Source: Puccinia triticina (taxonomy: Eukaryota; Basidiomycota; Pucciniomycetes; Pucciniales; Pucciniaceae). From it: DNA of 64,000 nt. Positions within the stretch are counted from its first letter, which is position 1. Every line of letters begins with the position of its first letter. Where the stretch lies: the NCBI RefSeq assembly GCF_026914185.1, contig NC_070573.1, positions 930,001-994,000 of the forward strand, given 5' to 3'. The notes under the pieces were generated by a model. It saw nothing but the letters and a program-made list of their open reading frames with translations. It made no database searches and was not told where the DNA came from. Shown in pieces: positions 33,010-45,514 of this stretch. A program made the position numbers and the translations under genes.

Positions 33010-35165
33010 GATCCAAGTTTATTAAAGACACAGATTTTCCAGAAACCTAAAAAAAAAAATTCAAGGGTTCCCCCTGTAGACACACAAAATGAGAAAAAAA
33101 ATCATGGGTTTCCCCATTGTACAAAAAACCAATGTAAAATGCACAACTTTTCCTCAATCAATATGAATCAAAAAAAAAGTAGCACTCTAAATTCTCAACC
33201 TAGCCTTCCAACATCAGCAGTGCTGTGCCCCCAGGCTCAACCTCCAGCCCATATCAAGCGTGCGGGTCAAAAAGGTTGGACGTGAAGGCCCCCGGCCCGC
33301 AGCAAAGGCTGCTGACCAGTGGGGGGCCCACTCTTTGCCCCTCAAACTGCGCAGGCGCAACAGCAGAGAGGTTGAGGACAATGGGTAGCTGGAAGTGCAG
33401 CATCCCCAATTGACCTGGGGGAAACACCCTTGGATAACGCTCTGCTTTTATAGAAAAACATGGCCCATCCACCTGCCAAAGCTGTCTGTAAATGTCTCTC
33501 TGTTCCTCGATGCCACTCAGCAACCGTTTCTTTGCTCCACAATGCCACATCGCCCGCATACCAACCAGTTTCAATCAACAACCTACAATCTAGCCGCGGC
33601 CTTACCAACTGACCCTTTCCACACATAACAACCAGACAAGCCTTCGGGTTTGCCACACAACCTCATCTAGACCTGTGTATAAATTAAGGTGCTGCAAATG
33701 TATGTACATGTTCCATTGGAGAGGTCCTATGCTTCTAACACCCGAGCAGCGCCCGTTGTTCCAACTTTGAGCCTTCTTGACCTCTAGATCAGCTTCCGCG
33801 GCCAGATGACAGCGGAGGAAGCGCTGGAGCTGCAGGAGTTCTACAGCCATCTCAACAGCATTCCTCACGACCATTCCGTTGTTGTCATCCTCAACCAGGT
33901 TCAGCCGCAGTGGATGGATTTATTCTTGAACAAGCTCATGGACGCCATTGACTCTCTCCTCGAACGCTGGGTGAAAAATTCCCCTTCCCTCCCACTATCC
34001 TACTCACTCAGTCTGCCCGACAAATCTCCTTGTCCGACTCATCTGATCTCTCATGATCTTCCCGACGGGTCCCTCTAGCTGGCAAGAAAATAGTACTGGA
34101 TTTGACTTTACTGCATCTCGGAGGGGTGAGTCAGTTGGTGCTGCAGATTCATGTCCCGCTTTGCCTCCTTGAGCAGGAGCGGCATCTTTTTGGCCGAGCA
34201 GCACGATGACAATAATTGGCAAGATATTTCTCCTTTTCCGAATCTCTTTTCTGCTTCTGCCTCTATTTGTGCTGACCCCAGCCGACTCACGGGTCCCACA
34301 GGCGCCCCTGTCTTCCCCCAACCAGATGTTTCTCAACGACTGCCAACAGCAACAATAACAACACCAGGCAACCTCTGCTTGGCACGGATGGGCTCCGAGA
34401 CAACGACACGGCCAGAATCTCAGCAGATTGCCTCGCTCAGGTTGCAGTACCGTTGTCCTTCAGCTCCTTCCTGACCTCCCATTCTCACGGACAGCCTGAA
34501 GACTACGTGCCTACTCAGCCAGCCATGATACACATTATAGAGCTACAGGGATCCGCTCAGACCGTCTGGGGGAAACTTGCTAAATTGCCCTCTGGTTCCT
34601 AGGTGACTTCTGGATGAGTTTGTGTACCTGTCTTCCAGCTTGACTTGATGTTTTTTTGCCATGTCATGGCTAGAGATGATTTGAGCCCGCGGCGAGCGGA
34701 TTCCATGAGACACAAGGATGTTGGAAATACCATTTCTTGTAATTTTTTTGCTCCAAATTCCAATTGAAACATATTTTCCTTGGTGGGGCCTGATTTATTT
34801 TACTTGCATATGTACCTTTTGTGTATTCTTCCTGTAGCCTTATCTTTGTTTGCAATTTGTGCCTGATGGTCTAGATTTCTGGGGTGTGGTGGTGGCGCGT
34901 ACACCGCGCTTCTTTGTGTGTCCCTTATTGTTGAGGAACACCAGGGAGGGCCACCAATACTCATGGTAGGACTTGATGGTAAATGATAGATATGATAGTA
35001 CAGAAAGAAAGGCAAGTGAGAAACTGGTAGACTATAGTAATGGGCTGCTTGGTAGAAGCATATCAGCATACAAAGACTACACACCAGCTTCACCATCTCA
35101 ACACTCATAGAATATCTTTGCCTTCTGGGTGGGGGTGTCAGATGTGTTCCTTGATGGTAAATGTG
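33010..35165 (+). repeat. 2.15-kb inverted repeat, left arm
   Basis: Matches 49224-51374 in inverted orientation with only scattered differences. The shared part starts ATCCAAGTTTATTAAAGACA and ends GATGGTAAATGTGC. On the minus strand it has TATAAAAG (about 33450) and, at its far end, an AATAAA signal just before the border. Region 36965-38140 shares the same order of marks (AAGTTTATTAAAGAC, CAAGGGTTTCCCC, CCTCAAACTGCGCA, TATA box). Probably copies of one element, perhaps long solo LTRs, but TG...CA ends and target duplications were not found. Confidence 0.7.
33794..34078 (+). CDS. Small ORF conserved in both inverted-repeat arms
   Basis: I do not recognise it. The sequence reads ISFRGQMTAEEALELQEFYS then HLNSIPHDHSVVVILNQVQP; it is followed by an amphipathic stretch DLFLNKLMDAIDSLLERW. 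An AG acceptor precedes ISFRGQ (CCTCTAG at about 33783-33789), so this may be an internal exon of a captured gene; the ATG in the frame is at 33806. The identical protein is encoded at 50317-50589 on the minus strand. Identity of two recent copies says nothing about selection. Confidence 0.3.
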   Translation, partial: FRGQMTAEEALELQEFYSHLNSIPHDHSVVVILNQVQPQWMDLFLNKLMDAIDSLLERWVKNSPSLPLSYSLSLPDKSPCPTHLISHDLPDGSL

Positions 35166-36437
35166 CACTTATCTCTGTTGGCATTCAAATGATCTTTTGG
35201 CTTTTTGGGGGATGGCTGCGGAGAGAATTCATCCTGGAGATGTGTGATTGGCACAATGGAACTGGCCACAGCCCTCTTATATTTTGGGCCAGATGATACA
35301 TGGGGATCTGTGCAAGGTTGTCAAGCAAGACTTGGAGGACATGTGGCTGCTGGCTTTGCACAAAAATCAAATGGGCAATTCTTTGGTCTTTTCATGTGTG
35401 CATTCATGTATCAAGAACAAATCAGAGGAAAACCCTCCAGAGGGCCTTGTTTTATATGTTTATATTTGGGACGATGATCTGGAACCAATACACAAAGTAT
35501 ACTGTCTTTTTTTATGGTGTAGGACTTGAGAGATGGATGGGTAATAGGGGGTTTCAAAGTTGAAATCAGATTGCGCAGGACCTTGATCAGGTCCAATTTC
35601 CAGGAAAAAAATCACCAACCTGGGGGCTCTACCTTTAATTTTGAACGCCCCCAAAGGCAAGAATCTCCTGATCTTGCACTCATGAGTTCTCAACCTGCCA
35701 AACTTTGGGCACAAATCCCTTTTGTCCCTTGCCCCCGGGGTCCCAGAAGGACATCAATCCTGCCAGTTCCCTTTGTGAAACCTTTTTGGAATACCACATG
35801 TCACTGTCACCGTGTGTATGAGAAGCTTCCCCCAACTTGGAGAAGTATTCAAATAAATCTTGCTTCTCCACAAGTACGAGTTTTACAGAGCAAAATGGTC
35901 CAAACATCAAAGAGAAAATTTCTGCCGGGAGAGTGCCCCTTTCTCTGTTTGATTGCAATGAAATTGTATTGTTAATGATATTCCACAAACTCATGATAAT
36001 CTGTCAGGGCTTCATTGCCTAGATTCATCATAATATCTACATACCTGATTGAAGAATAATCAAAGAATTAATTTAATGTCATTTAGCAGTCAAGGCAATG
36101 TCCCATTGATGCTGCTTGACATTGTATTTTCAGATTTAGCATTGATGAGGAAATCCTAATAATACCTCCAATTAGGGGGAGACAAATCTATAAAGGTACC
36201 TGATGTAATTTTTACATTGAGAAACTTCCCATCAAGATCTGAGGGCCTGCCAAAAGTAATCTGGAGCCCCAAAAGCTAGATTTCCCTGCAAAAATATAGA
36301 CTTTTTGGTCTATACCCGCAACTATGAGGGTCCCAGATGTGACAGGAAGTCATCTATTGGTGCAGAACTGCATTAACAGGTAATAGCTCTAGGTAGGGTT
36401 GTGGTAGCCTCAGCTTGTGCTTGATATAAGGTGTACA
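35166..36437. other. Gene-free stretch
   Basis: ORFs of 60-149 codons overlap in several frames of both strands without family features. About 36217-36358 has degraded ends ACTTCCCATC and AGGAAGTCATC that may belong to the TGGAGGACTTCCC MITE family. Confidence 0.35.
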
Positions 36438-36463
36438 GCGGCGCAGCCGCCTTGGCCTCTAGT
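36438..36463 (+). repeat. 26-base hairpin module, copy 1
   Basis: GCGGCGCAGCCGC hairpin followed by CTTGGCCTCTAGT. Identical at 49009-49034 and with three differences at 59141-59166. Flanks of the three copies do not resemble each other. Confidence 0.7.
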
Positions 36464-36960
36464 ATTCATTATGTTAAAACCAAAACTGTGACAGGTTCAC
36501 TGTACAGCTCAAACAGCAAGAAGCTATGCGCTGTTGCATCGGGCAATGACACAACCAAAGTCATTACTCAGAACTCAAACGATTCATAATCATTAGACTC
36601 CTCGTGAGTTGCAGATCTTCACAACTCAGTCGGTTAAAGAGTTTACTAACTCTTTCTCCTTCTACAGACAAAAAACCTCCAAAGATTGAGCAGATCAACC
36701 AAAACGAAGCAGTCACCTATTTGCAATATCATCATAAGTACTCAGCTCTGACGCTTCTTCACTTCAGATAAGGGGAACAATCAACTGATTGTTCTTGTTC
36801 TTATAATCAGACTTACGAGTCTTGTTGACCGTATTAGCTTGACGAGTGCCTGACTAAGTCAGATTCAGACGAGAAAAGGATCTCAGCTATCTGTAATTAT
36901 CTTTTCCTTAAAACAACTATCAATCTATTCGATGAAAGTGAACTGACAATCAAACAAAAC
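36464..36960. other. Gene-free spacer
   Basis: AT-rich, no coding region or repeat border recognised. Confidence 0.3.
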
Positions 36961-38140
36961 AATATCTAAGTTTATTAAAGACAGACAATCACAAAAACAA
37001 AGATCAAGGGTTTCCCCTACAAAATAATAACAAGAAAAAAAAGAAAGTCAAACAACAACACCAGAACCAATACCCATCCTCTTCTAGAGAGGTTGCAAGT
37101 ATTGGGCAGATAACCCCCAGCGCGCCGCTATGGACTCCTGTCAGGGCTGAGCTGAGGCAGTCGGTTGAGGGGAATTTGCTTGAGTGCTGCCCTCGTCTGT
37201 GGTCCTGCGAAAGTATTTGGATACGCGTCGAAAGATGTGACAGCGGTGGGAGGGGATTTGGTGAGAGGGAACGAGGGAGTTGGAATACCCTCGGCGGTTT
37301 TGGTTGGGTAGAAAAGCTTGGAAAGAAGAAAGAAACTCCAGGAGAAGCCGGCGCGGTCGTCGGAGTATCAGGGAGTGATTAGATGAAGGGAAAAACTCAG
37401 AAGACTCGGGTACTCAAACTCAAAAGAGGATCTGGGGATGGATCAACACGGTCCGGGATCAATAAGCTCAGAAAAAGTGATGATATCTTGTTCCTCTCCC
37501 CGGGAGACCAGAATACCATGCGGATTCCCCCTCCAAGTTCGGCTGAACTTGGATTCAGGCCCGCGACATGCCGCGCGACGAGCCCTTGTGCCCGCCGCGC
37601 CCCTACAACTAAGATGAGCAAAGGAAGAAAAAAAGAACAACCAAAGAGACGAAACAGCAACAGAGGTTGAGGAAACAAACAAAACCAAAACAAACCCGCC
37701 ACCAACTCAACCATCCAACGCGCGCAAGGAAGAAACATAAAAAAAAAAACATATGTAAAGAAATAATAAAAGAAAGAGGAATCAAAGACAAAACAACCAA
37801 CAAGAAGAAAAGAAAAGAAAATGAAAAGAAAGGAAGGAAAAGAGAGAGAGAGAAATGAGAACAGGAGCCTGGAAAGATCTTGAGGATGTTGCTCGCGCCG
37901 CCCGCCGGGTATTGAAGGTCTTGATGATCTTGAAGCCTTGTTCCTAGTGTCTTGACCCTGAGTACGCGCCAGAACTCCACACCGCATTTAAGGCAATTGC
38001 AAAGGGGGGTCATCGAGAATTAACCCTCAAACTGCGCAAGTGCAACAGCGGAGGGGTTGAGGACGAGCTGCCAGCTGGGAGTGCAGTGGCAGAGAACGTC
38101 CTGGGGTTAGAAAAATCCAAACCCCAGGTTTATATACCCC
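36961..38140. repeat. Diverged relative of the 2.15-kb inverted repeats
   Basis: Carries the same ordered marks as 33010-33460: AAGTTTATTAAAGACAG, a CAAGGGTTTCCCC motif, then at 38028-38090 CCTCAAACTGCGCAAGTGCA, GGTTGAGGAC and GCTGGGAGTGCAG, and TTTATATA at 38130. The interior (37150-38020) is unrelated and GC-rich then A-rich. ORFs on either strand (for example 37397-37987 minus) are low-complexity and not called. Confidence 0.45.
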
Positions 38141-38643
38141 AACCAACTCACCCACCTTGAGTTTTTGGGTATGTATGTCTACAAGAACTGTGCGGGCAGT
38201 CGCGAGGCAGCAGCGTGGCGGTGGCGTCGCCCTCCATGCTGTATGTTGTGTGTACCATGGAGGGTTGAGTACTGGCTATACCAGTCACTATGCTCCAAGG
38301 CAGCGGGTTGCCCCTACTACAAAGGTTTGCCACGATGGTTGCTACATGCCGCGCCACCCACTCTGCTTGCCTCGCGCATTTCATTTGCAACACAGCGGGG
38401 CAGAGTCGGGGCGCTCAGCCGGCGCACCAGCAGTGCAGGCGCCACATTGGCGCCACTGGGGCTCATGAGGACACACAGTCATCGTGACGCCCCCTGTCAT
38501 GAACCGGGGCGCCACCGGTTGAGGTGACGCCCTCATGGGCAACATGGGATTGCCATTGAACTGGGCGCCCCAGGGACGCCCCCATCTGGCACCCCTACGC
38601 GGCGTAGTACGCCGCCTCGGCAGGGGGGGCGCCCCACGGGTCC
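38141..38643. other. GC-rich stretch without a supported gene
   Basis: Stop-poor GC-rich DNA with overlapping ORFs in three frames (38157-38527). Contains GGGCGCC palindromes. No domain seen. Confidence 0.35.
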
Positions 38644-39064
38644 ATCATGGCGTCGCCGAGGCTGGCCGCCGGTAGGACGGGGGGCGCCTTGGGGTGAGTA
38701 TGGCCCCGGGGTCGCCCGAGAGTCGGCCACATGCCTCCACGGCCGTACCGCCGGCCTGTTGAGGCGTAGGCCCAGAGAGGCCCCATCGGAGCCTTCGAGC
38801 TGGGTCGGGCGAGCCGTGAGGGCAGCCCTGAGGGGTGTAGGATGCGGGCAGCGCATTCAACAACCCCCAGAAACACCTTGAAGAGACCCTTGGGGTTCAT
38901 CATGGCGTTGCCAAGGCTGGCCGCCGGCAGGACGGGGGGCGCCTTGGGGTGATTATGGCCCCGGGGTCGCCCGGGAGTCGGCCACATGCCTCCACGGCCA
39001 TACCGCCGCCCTGTTGAGGCGTAGGCCCAGAGAGGCCCCATCGGAGCCTTTGAGCCGGGTCGGG
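38644..39064. repeat. GC-rich tandem repeat of about 254 bases, interrupted by a gypsy element
   Basis: Unit 1 is about 38644-38897. Unit 2 starts at 38898 (CATCATGGCGTTGCC) and is cut at 39064; it resumes at 47022. Shared landmarks: GGCCGCCGG, GACGGGGGGCGCCTTGGGGT, GGCCACATGCCTCCACGGCC, AGAGAGGCCCCATCGGAGCC. Unit 1 still has the uncut site GGGTCGGGCGAGCC. ORFs at 38595-39110 repeat with the units. Confidence 0.8.
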
Positions 39065-39618
39065 TGTCAGGGCGCATCCCTTCAGTGACAGCGCTCTGAA
39101 TGAGAATCACGGCTAAGGCCGGTAGACACGACGATACAGTCGGAGCTAAGCTCTGGATCTACTCCGCTGAATGAGCCGGAGGATAAATACCACGCCTCTT
39201 ATCTAGAGGGGCAGGTTGAACACAGAAACCGAAGTCTAATGACTCCTACGCGAAGGTCGAGCGGATGAGAGAAAGGGATGAAGCTCGAACTTACCGGTTA
39301 TAGGCGAGGTCGAGCTGTAAAGGAAAAGGAAAGTTAGTTAGAGAAAAGAATCCAGAAAAAGCCCCGGTCGTAGTGTTCGAAGGTATCGAAGGCTACAAGG
39401 TAGACGGGCTTGGTAAAATCTGAACTGAGGAATCCTCCGATACGGAGGGTTTCTCTACATATAGTACTACGGATTTGTCGATCCGTAACATGCTTACTTG
39501 CAAACAATCACTCGTCTGTTGCGGACTATCTGTTGCTGCGCAGTTAGAGTCCGCCTGGCCCGCGCTCAAGCGCGGGTTTGTCAGTTGCTGCGCCTGCTGG
39601 GTTAGCAGTTAGCTGACA
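39065..39618 (-). repeat. 3' LTR of the second gypsy element
   Basis: Begins TGTCAGGGCG and ends AGCTGACA on the plus strand. Differences from the other LTR: A for G at 39076, A for G in ATACCACGCC, A for C in CACAGAAACC, and G for A in GGTCGAGCTG. Three of the four lie in a CpG of one copy. Confidence 0.92.
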
Positions 39619-39640
39619 CTCGCCACCCCAAAAAAGGACG
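39619..39640 (-). other. Polypurine tract region of the second gypsy element
   Basis: On the minus strand CCTTTTTTGGGGTGGCGAG precedes the 3' LTR start TGTCAGCTAAC. The GGGGTGGCGAG part is the probable plus-strand primer. Confidence 0.5.
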
Positions 39641-39717
39641 GCTCTAATACGAGTCGTACCATTCTGCCTTTTACTAGCTCTAAACTTTCTAAGGAGGACA
39701 TCAGAGTTACTGATGTT

Positions 39718-42700
39718 TTATTTGGGTAACCATTTGTCATGGTCCGCGGACATACCTTTGAAGCGTGTTAGATACAGGCGGCAGTCCTTACCTTGGATTC
39801 TAGTTAACTTCTCATCTAGGATCTTAAGTGGTACCGCTCCGTCAACTACTTTGTCTGAAAAATCAGGTACAGCTGGCGGAGGGATCTCTTTATCTCCCCC
39901 CGGGGCAATATATTTCTTCAGTAGGCTTACCGGGAATGTGGGATGCTTCAAGTCGTACCCTTCTGTAAGTATGACTTCCACGGCATTGCGTCCGTGAAGG
40001 GCTTTCACAAAGAAAGGACCAACAAACATATCTTTGAGTTTCCGGTTTCCTCCAAGATTCTGGAAATTAACCGATGAGACTAGGACTCTGTCTCCCACTT
40101 GTATATCATGATCTCTGTGGGTCTTGTCCCACCTTTCCTTGTTATATTGTACGGATTCTTCTAGACAGTTGTGTGCAAATGTCTCTGCTTTGAGCATCAT
40201 TTGTTGAAACTGTTCCGCTGAAGGGTGCAAGGTGATTGACTTGCTTAGTAACGCATCCCTTGGCATATACGGAATCCACCCACGTTCCAGTTCAAAAGGT
40301 GTCTTACCTGTAGTTGCATGAATGCTAGAATTGTAGGCGTATTTTAGTGCCGGCAAGAGGGATACCCAATCATGAGTGTATCCTTCGCTGTCCTTGAACT
40401 GTAAGCCAAAGGCGCAGTACCGCCTAATCATGTCCTCTAGGGTCTGAATCATCCTCTCGGCTAGGCCATCCGTTTGTGGATGGTAGGCGGTTGAAAAGGA
40501 TAATTTCGATCCTAGCAGCTGAAATAGACTTTTCCAAAACTCTGAAGTGAACTTCGGGTCGCGGTCTGTTATGATCACTTTAGGGCAGCCTACATCGTTG
40601 ATGATAGAATTCCAGAATAAGAGTGCGATATCTAGCGCAGTATTGTCCTTATAGCAGGGTAAGAACCTTGCACGCTTAGAAAACCTGTCAACAATCACTA
40701 GAACAGTGTTGTAGTTATCCTTTCCTGCAGTAGGTAAAGCTGTTACAAAGTCCATATTGATGACTTCCCATCTTTGTTTGGGCTCCTCAATGGTTTGCAA
40801 CAACCCGAATCTTTTACCAGTTGCGCGGTTTGCCTTTTGACATCTGTCACAGCTGCTACAGTAAAGTTCTACCCGGTTAGTCCATCCTGGCCACCAGGCT
40901 AGAGCTCGGAGTCTCTCTACTGTTCTCTCTTTGGAGAAATGGCCCGCCGCTACATTATCGTGGCATTCATGCAGCATTATTTTAATGTGTTCTTCTTCTA
41001 CTAGCACCAATGCGCATTGGTTACCTGCTTGATGATAGAGGAGCCCATCTAAAAGGACAAATCTACCTGATTCGAAGTGTTTCTTCCATGGCTCATCTAG
41101 TTGTGCTATGAGATCTGGCTGGGAGTGCTTCGATTGAAGAATAGCCACTAAGGCCGCAGTGTTCTTATCTTTCTCATAGCTGAGTTCTACCGAATCCCAG
41201 AATTCAACTGCTAGACCGCTAATGCTGATCGCCATGATTGGAATTTCGCGCTCTACTTCCTCTTCATCTGCGGCAGGGTTGTCTTTATCATTAGGTAAAG
41301 CCCATCTCAAGAGTCCGTCCGCGTTCTTGTGGATTAGACCATCTCTATGTACTATGGTCATAGAGCCTCTCCATTCCTGGATGGATATCTGCCACCTCAT
41401 CATATGTCTACTAGGTGTTTTCATATTCAGAAGTGATTTCAGCGCCACACAGTCGGTTATCACTTCAAACACGCACCCGTCCAGGTAGTAATAAAGCTTT
41501 TCTAGTGCCCAAACTAGACATAAACACTCAAGTTGTGACGCTCCATATTTCTTTTCTGAGTCCTTCAGTTGGCGCGATATGAAACAGATCGGGCCTTCTA
41601 TCTCTCTGCCGTTAATCATTTGGATTTGATGTAGGGCTGCACCCAATCCTTCCATGCATGCATCCACATACAGTCGGAATGGTCTCGAGGGATCCGGGTG
41701 AAATAGAAGTGGGGCCGTAGTCAAGGCTATTCGCAACGCTTTGTAAGCTTCTACTCTTTCTTTGGTCATCTCAAACCCCACGTTAGGGCTACAGATTTTA
41801 TAAAGGCATGATGCCATCATGTTAAAATCTTTGATATGCAGGCGATAGTATCCTGCAAAACCTAGGAAGGATTGCAGTTCTTTTATCGTTGAGGGTATAG
41901 GCTTTAACAGCACAGCAGCTACTCGGTGTTGATCTATACCTAGCGACAACCCGTTTACGATGTGTCCCAGGGCTTTAAGTTCTGAGAATCCAAATGAGCA
42001 CTTGCTCAGCGAAATTTTCATCTTCATATCTTGAATTCTCCCTAAGACTATGGATATCTTGGAAAGATGGTCATCCCAGGTTTTGGTGAATACAATAATA
42101 TTGTCAATATATATAATCAACCATAGCTCACTAAGCTTGCGCCTAAATTCGTTGTCCATCATCCGTTGGAAATGAGAGGGCGCGTTCTTAATGCCAAACG
42201 GCATTCGTTGATACTCATGGATTCCCATGTGTGATATTATTCTAAGGAATTTTCTACTATCCTTAGCCACCTGGTTCTGATGAAATCCTTTCAGCACATC
42301 CATACATGTGATGTATCTTGCTCCGTGCAGCTTTGTAAGAGATTCAGTAATTTTGGGCATGGGGTACCTATCTGGAGTTGTGTACGAGTTCAGCGCGCGG
42401 AAATCGCCTACTAGTCTCGATTTGCCATTGTGCCAGGCAATAATCACTGGAGTGGTGATATCTACTCCTTTGTTGGACCCTACTTTCCTTAAAATGCCCA
42501 TTTTGACTAGAAGCGATATGTGCTCTTCAATCGCTGTCTTACTCCAAGGGCTTGCTGGATAAGGTGGTTTCCGAAGTGCTAGCGGGTACGGTTTGTCTAC
42601 CGTGAGCGTGATCTCTACCTCGTGCCCACGAATAGACCCAAAGGGTTCGTCTGGCGTAGCAAAAGCTCTCTTGAACTTACCTAACATACCAATAAGATCT

Positions 42701-45501
42701 TCCTTCTGTTCGTTTGTCAATTCAGTATTGACCTTGGCTTCTCTGCAAACTTCTTCCGGAAAGGATATGTTCTCATCTCCTGGCACAACCGCATTGATGG
42801 ATTCGTCAAATTCAAAGATTTTGCTACCAACAGTGAATCTTCGCTTGTCTTCATTTAACAGTGAAATCTTGTATTTAGCTAAGTAGTCGTTTCCTAAAAT
42901 GAAATATTGAGCTTTCATGTTCTCCATCACTACAAACTTTAACACAAGTTTCAAGTCCTTCAAGACCAGTCTAACATTCACAACACCTAGCGCAATCAAA
43001 GCTCCTGATGCGCTGCTGAACTTGCCGGGATTGAGGGGCAGAATGAACTTATCCCATTCAGGGCAAAATTTTGTCAAGTAGTCCTTACTTACTACTGACT
43101 TCACCGCCCCGCTATCCAACAGAACTAAACAGTCTTTCTTGCAACAAGACATTTTAACTAAGTTGTTCTTCCCCGGCGTGTCATTTGACATATGATTAAT
43201 AACTCCTATTATTTTTTCTTCGGGGTCTGCATTACTCTGCTCTTCTGATGATTCATCCTTGTTGTCCACCGCGTTTACATTTTTAGGACAAGTTCTAGAG
43301 GTGTGGCCTGTTCCTTTGCACGTATAGCATTTGATGTCTGTAGGGGTATTCTTAGGTTTATCTCCTTTATTACTACTCTGCTTTGACCCCGTTGAGGTCT
43401 GGGATTTTGGCGGAAATCTGCGCCTGCCTATCCTTGTTTTATCGCAGATATCTTCTAAGATGTTGATAAATGTGCTAAGGTCTGCGTCTGGTGTACGCAT
43501 GGCATTCATGGCCGCAAATTCGACTTCATCTTCCATCAGGTTTAAAAGCTTAAAGTTAATGGATTCTGGACTTAAGTTCGGCTCAAAGCATCTGAGGCGC
43601 TGGTGTTGCCTAGTCACCCACGTTGCAGGAGCTACTTCTCCCGGTACAAACTTGTCTGCGTCAAAAGCCGACTGCTTCTTGCGCTTCCAGGCTGAGCTAC
43701 CAAACTTCTTACATATCTCTCTTTTCCAGAAGGCCCAGGTTTTTTCCTCGTCATGTGTCAGTTTCATGGTCTCATACCATGACAGCGCCGTACCAGTGAG
43801 CATGTTCAGGAGTTTTAGCACGATGATCTCGTCGTCTACCTGGCCATCCTTTTGTGCGGTATCTATCCATTGTACAAAACGCAGGTGATCGTACTCTCCT
43901 TCACCTGAGAAGGTAGGCCAGTCAGTCTTAGCTATCGCATTATTGAGCCGCTTTTTCAGCTCAAAGTCATGGCTGTTCTCTGGTTGACTTGCGCTTGACT
44001 GATTTTGTTCCACTTTCCTCTGCTCAGGATCCGTGTTGCTATTTGGGATGTTGGTTGGTCTTAGAGATTCCACTGTCCTCGTCAATTCAGCTATCTCTTC
44101 TCTAAGTCTAGCCCCTTCCGAGCGGTACTGGCTCATCATTCTGTCTATCTTCTCATTAAGCTTAAGGGAGTCTAAGCGCTGGTTCTCGCTTTGTTCTTCC
44201 AGCTTTTGTTCTACTTCGCCGCTTATATGAGAATCTCCTGACGAATGAAACACTTTCTTCATCTCGCTGATTATTTTCAGCTCCAAGGCAGCAAAATTGT
44301 CGCGCATTTGGCCGGACAAGTCGTTATAGGTGTTATCCTTATCAAAACCCTTAACCTCTGTCTTTGGCTGGCTGATACTCTCGGACAATGTTTGTTCAAG
44401 CTGAAAGACCCGCGCGCTGAGGTTTTGTAGCTCACCAATCAGCTTAGGATCCTCACGGTCTACACTCAAGATCTTAGACACTGTTACATCGTTGGATTCT
44501 TCGATGAAAACTCTCAACTTTAATTCTAACTCTTGCACCGCACTTACATCTAAACTCACGTTGCTGGCAAAAGCGCCTGGTTGTGCTTTTAACTTGGTAT
44601 CAATTTTCTCAACATTGTCTTTAATATTGCTAATCAAGAGGGGCAACCCATTACAAACGGAAGCTAGACCATTCAAAGAAAACTTAACTGATTTAAAATT
44701 GTCAGTCAGAAGGTCTTTGATCAGGTGGAAGTTATTCGCCATAGGCGTCGTGAGATCCTTCTGCATATATTTGGATAGCGCGGACCGAAACGCGTCGGTG
44801 TTAGTCATGACCTGTCTACAGTTACCATCAACGACTTGCTCCAGCTCGGTAAACATCTTGGACAACATACCACTAGCGTCGGCCAGCGTCAATAGTCCCG
44901 TCTCCCTTGGTTTCTGGACCTGGATTGGTCGATCGATTGATAACCCCCTTGGATGGTTCGCCCCATCCTGAAGAGTTCGTCGTATACCGACCTCTTGTAA
45001 CCCTGACGCCTCCTCATTCTGGTGTTCTGGGTCGGTTGGTCTGGATCCTCCACTTCGGGAGATGGCTGTCTGTTCCTCGGTGGGTTGGCCGGTGGTCTGA
45101 CGTACTCCTGATGCCTGCGTTGGCCTCTCGCTTGGTTGACTGGTTGGCGGCCCGTGTGGCGCGGAGGCGGATTGTTTGGCAGGCGCGTGTTGTGAGGATT
45201 CCAGCCCTCCGCCAGCGAAAGAATCCTCTCTCGTCCTAACACCCGTTCCAAGCTGTTGTGCGATGTCACCGCTTGATCCCTCAACAACGTCATCGCCTCT
45301 CGGTTGTTCCCAGCTTCCGCTTCGAGGTACGCTCTCTTGAAGTTCAGGTGGGTCTGGAGGAGCAATGCCGTCGCTGGGCTGAATTCTCTGCGTATTTCCT
45401 CCACGCTTAAATTCTCCCGCTGGAACGAGCGATGGTTTTGCTGACCTGGTAGAAGAAGATTGCGAACCAACTCTTGGTTCTGGCTTCTTAGGTGGGGTCA
45501 T
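39718..45501 (-). CDS. Gag-Pol polyprotein of the second gypsy element
   Basis: 1927 residues without a stop. Residues 1-230 are low-complexity (Pro, Ser, Gln). About 230-490 is likely coiled. The gag core follows ([20 protein letters not shown]). Zinc knuckle [14 protein letters not shown] is at about 725-738. Protease LLDSGA has its Asp at 796. Reverse transcriptase has [13 protein letters not shown] (Asp 1068) and YIDN at 1131-1134, where YxDD is expected. RNase H starts near [13 protein letters not shown] (Asp 1280). Integrase has an HHCC finger from His 1511 and Asp 1584, Asp 1646, Glu 1682 (DD35E). The C-terminus ([16 protein letters not shown]) is chromodomain-like but stops early. Integration and RNA packaging look intact; reverse transcription should fail with Asn 1134 unless this family tolerates it. 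Start is the first ATG of the frame, 13 bases after the upstream ORF ends. Confidence 0.93.
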   Translation of the reverse strand: MTPPKKPEPRVGSQSSSTRSAKPSLVPAGEFKRGGNTQRIQPSDGIAPPDPPELQESVPRSGSWEQPRGDDVVEGSSGDIAQQLGTGVRTREDSFAGGGLESSQHAPAKQSASAPHGPPTSQPSERPTQASGVRQTTGQPTEEQTAISRSGGSRPTDPEHQNEEASGLQEVGIRRTLQDGANHPRGLSIDRPIQVQKPRETGLLTLADASGMLSKMFTELEQVVDGNCRQVMTNTDAFRSALSKYMQKDLTTPMANNFHLIKDLLTDNFKSVKFSLNGLASVCNGLPLLISNIKDNVEKIDTKLKAQPGAFASNVSLDVSAVQELELKLRVFIEESNDVTVSKILSVDREDPKLIGELQNLSARVFQLEQTLSESISQPKTEVKGFDKDNTYNDLSGQMRDNFAALELKIISEMKKVFHSSGDSHISGEVEQKLEEQSENQRLDSLKLNEKIDRMMSQYRSEGARLREEIAELTRTVESLRPTNIPNSNTDPEQRKVEQNQSSASQPENSHDFELKKRLNNAIAKTDWPTFSGEGEYDHLRFVQWIDTAQKDGQVDDEIIVLKLLNMLTGTALSWYETMKLTHDEEKTWAFWKREICKKFGSSAWKRKKQSAFDADKFVPGEVAPATWVTRQHQRLRCFEPNLSPESINFKLLNLMEDEVEFAAMNAMRTPDADLSTFINILEDICDKTRIGRRRFPPKSQTSTGSKQSSNKGDKPKNTPTDIKCYTCKGTGHTSRTCPKNVNAVDNKDESSEEQSNADPEEKIIGVINHMSNDTPGKNNLVKMSCCKKDCLVLLDSGAVKSVVSKDYLTKFCPEWDKFILPLNPGKFSSASGALIALGVVNVRLVLKDLKLVLKFVVMENMKAQYFILGNDYLAKYKISLLNEDKRRFTVGSKIFEFDESINAVVPGDENISFPEEVCREAKVNTELTNEQKEDLIGMLGKFKRAFATPDEPFGSIRGHEVEITLTVDKPYPLALRKPPYPASPWSKTAIEEHISLLVKMGILRKVGSNKGVDITTPVIIAWHNGKSRLVGDFRALNSYTTPDRYPMPKITESLTKLHGARYITCMDVLKGFHQNQVAKDSRKFLRIISHMGIHEYQRMPFGIKNAPSHFQRMMDNEFRRKLSELWLIIYIDNIIVFTKTWDDHLSKISIVLGRIQDMKMKISLSKCSFGFSELKALGHIVNGLSLGIDQHRVAAVLLKPIPSTIKELQSFLGFAGYYRLHIKDFNMMASCLYKICSPNVGFEMTKERVEAYKALRIALTTAPLLFHPDPSRPFRLYVDACMEGLGAALHQIQMINGREIEGPICFISRQLKDSEKKYGASQLECLCLVWALEKLYYYLDGCVFEVITDCVALKSLLNMKTPSRHMMRWQISIQEWRGSMTIVHRDGLIHKNADGLLRWALPNDKDNPAADEEEVEREIPIMAISISGLAVEFWDSVELSYEKDKNTAALVAILQSKHSQPDLIAQLDEPWKKHFESGRFVLLDGLLYHQAGNQCALVLVEEEHIKIMLHECHDNVAAGHFSKERTVERLRALAWWPGWTNRVELYCSSCDRCQKANRATGKRFGLLQTIEEPKQRWEVINMDFVTALPTAGKDNYNTVLVIVDRFSKRARFLPCYKDNTALDIALLFWNSIINDVGCPKVIITDRDPKFTSEFWKSLFQLLGSKLSFSTAYHPQTDGLAERMIQTLEDMIRRYCAFGLQFKDSEGYTHDWVSLLPALKYAYNSSIHATTGKTPFELERGWIPYMPRDALLSKSITLHPSAEQFQQMMLKAETFAHNCLEESVQYNKERWDKTHRDHDIQVGDRVLVSSVNFQNLGGNRKLKDMFVGPFFVKALHGRNAVEVILTEGYDLKHPTFPVSLLKKYIAPGGDKEIPPPAVPDFSDKVVDGAVPLKILDEKLTRIQGKDCRLYLTRFKGMSADHDKWLPK
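44889..45470 (-). CDS. Overlapping alternative frame across the Gag N-terminus
   Basis: 193 codons in a frame different from Gag-Pol, overlapping its residues 11-204. It reads [20 protein letters not shown] then [20 protein letters not shown], followed by [20 protein letters not shown]. This is helix-like and less biased than the Gag-Pol frame over the same bases, which is Pro/Ser/Gln-rich there. It could be reached by splicing or frameshifting from the upstream ORF (45515-46012), for example from a GTTAGT donor near 45520. Chance openness in GC-rich DNA is the alternative. Confidence 0.35.
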   Translation of the reverse strand: MVRNLLLPGQQNHRSFQRENLSVEEIRREFSPATALLLQTHLNFKRAYLEAEAGNNREAMTLLRDQAVTSHNSLERVLGRERILSLAEGWNPHNTRLPNNPPPRHTGRQPVNQARGQRRHQEYVRPPANPPRNRQPSPEVEDPDQPTQNTRMRRRQGYKRSVYDELFRMGRTIQGGYQSIDQSRSRNQGRRDY

Positions 45502-45514
45502 TGCAAAGAGATGA

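Noticed and set aside
34004..34474. ORFs of 107-110 codons on both strands of the inverted-repeat arm
   Set aside because: Both strands are open over the same bases with no domain; copies at 49921-50391 are merely duplicates.
37397..38013. 196- and 134-codon minus ORFs
   Set aside because: They translate A/G-rich simple sequence into Phe/Ser/Leu runs; low complexity only.
38595..39110. 171-codon minus ORF
   Set aside because: It is the translation of two tandem GC-rich repeat units; the protein repeats with the DNA.
42100..42105. YIDN as a plain sequencing error
   Set aside because: Possible, but the same change in the LINE and the shared TCG context with seven stops make a biological cause more likely; kept as a finding with this caveat.
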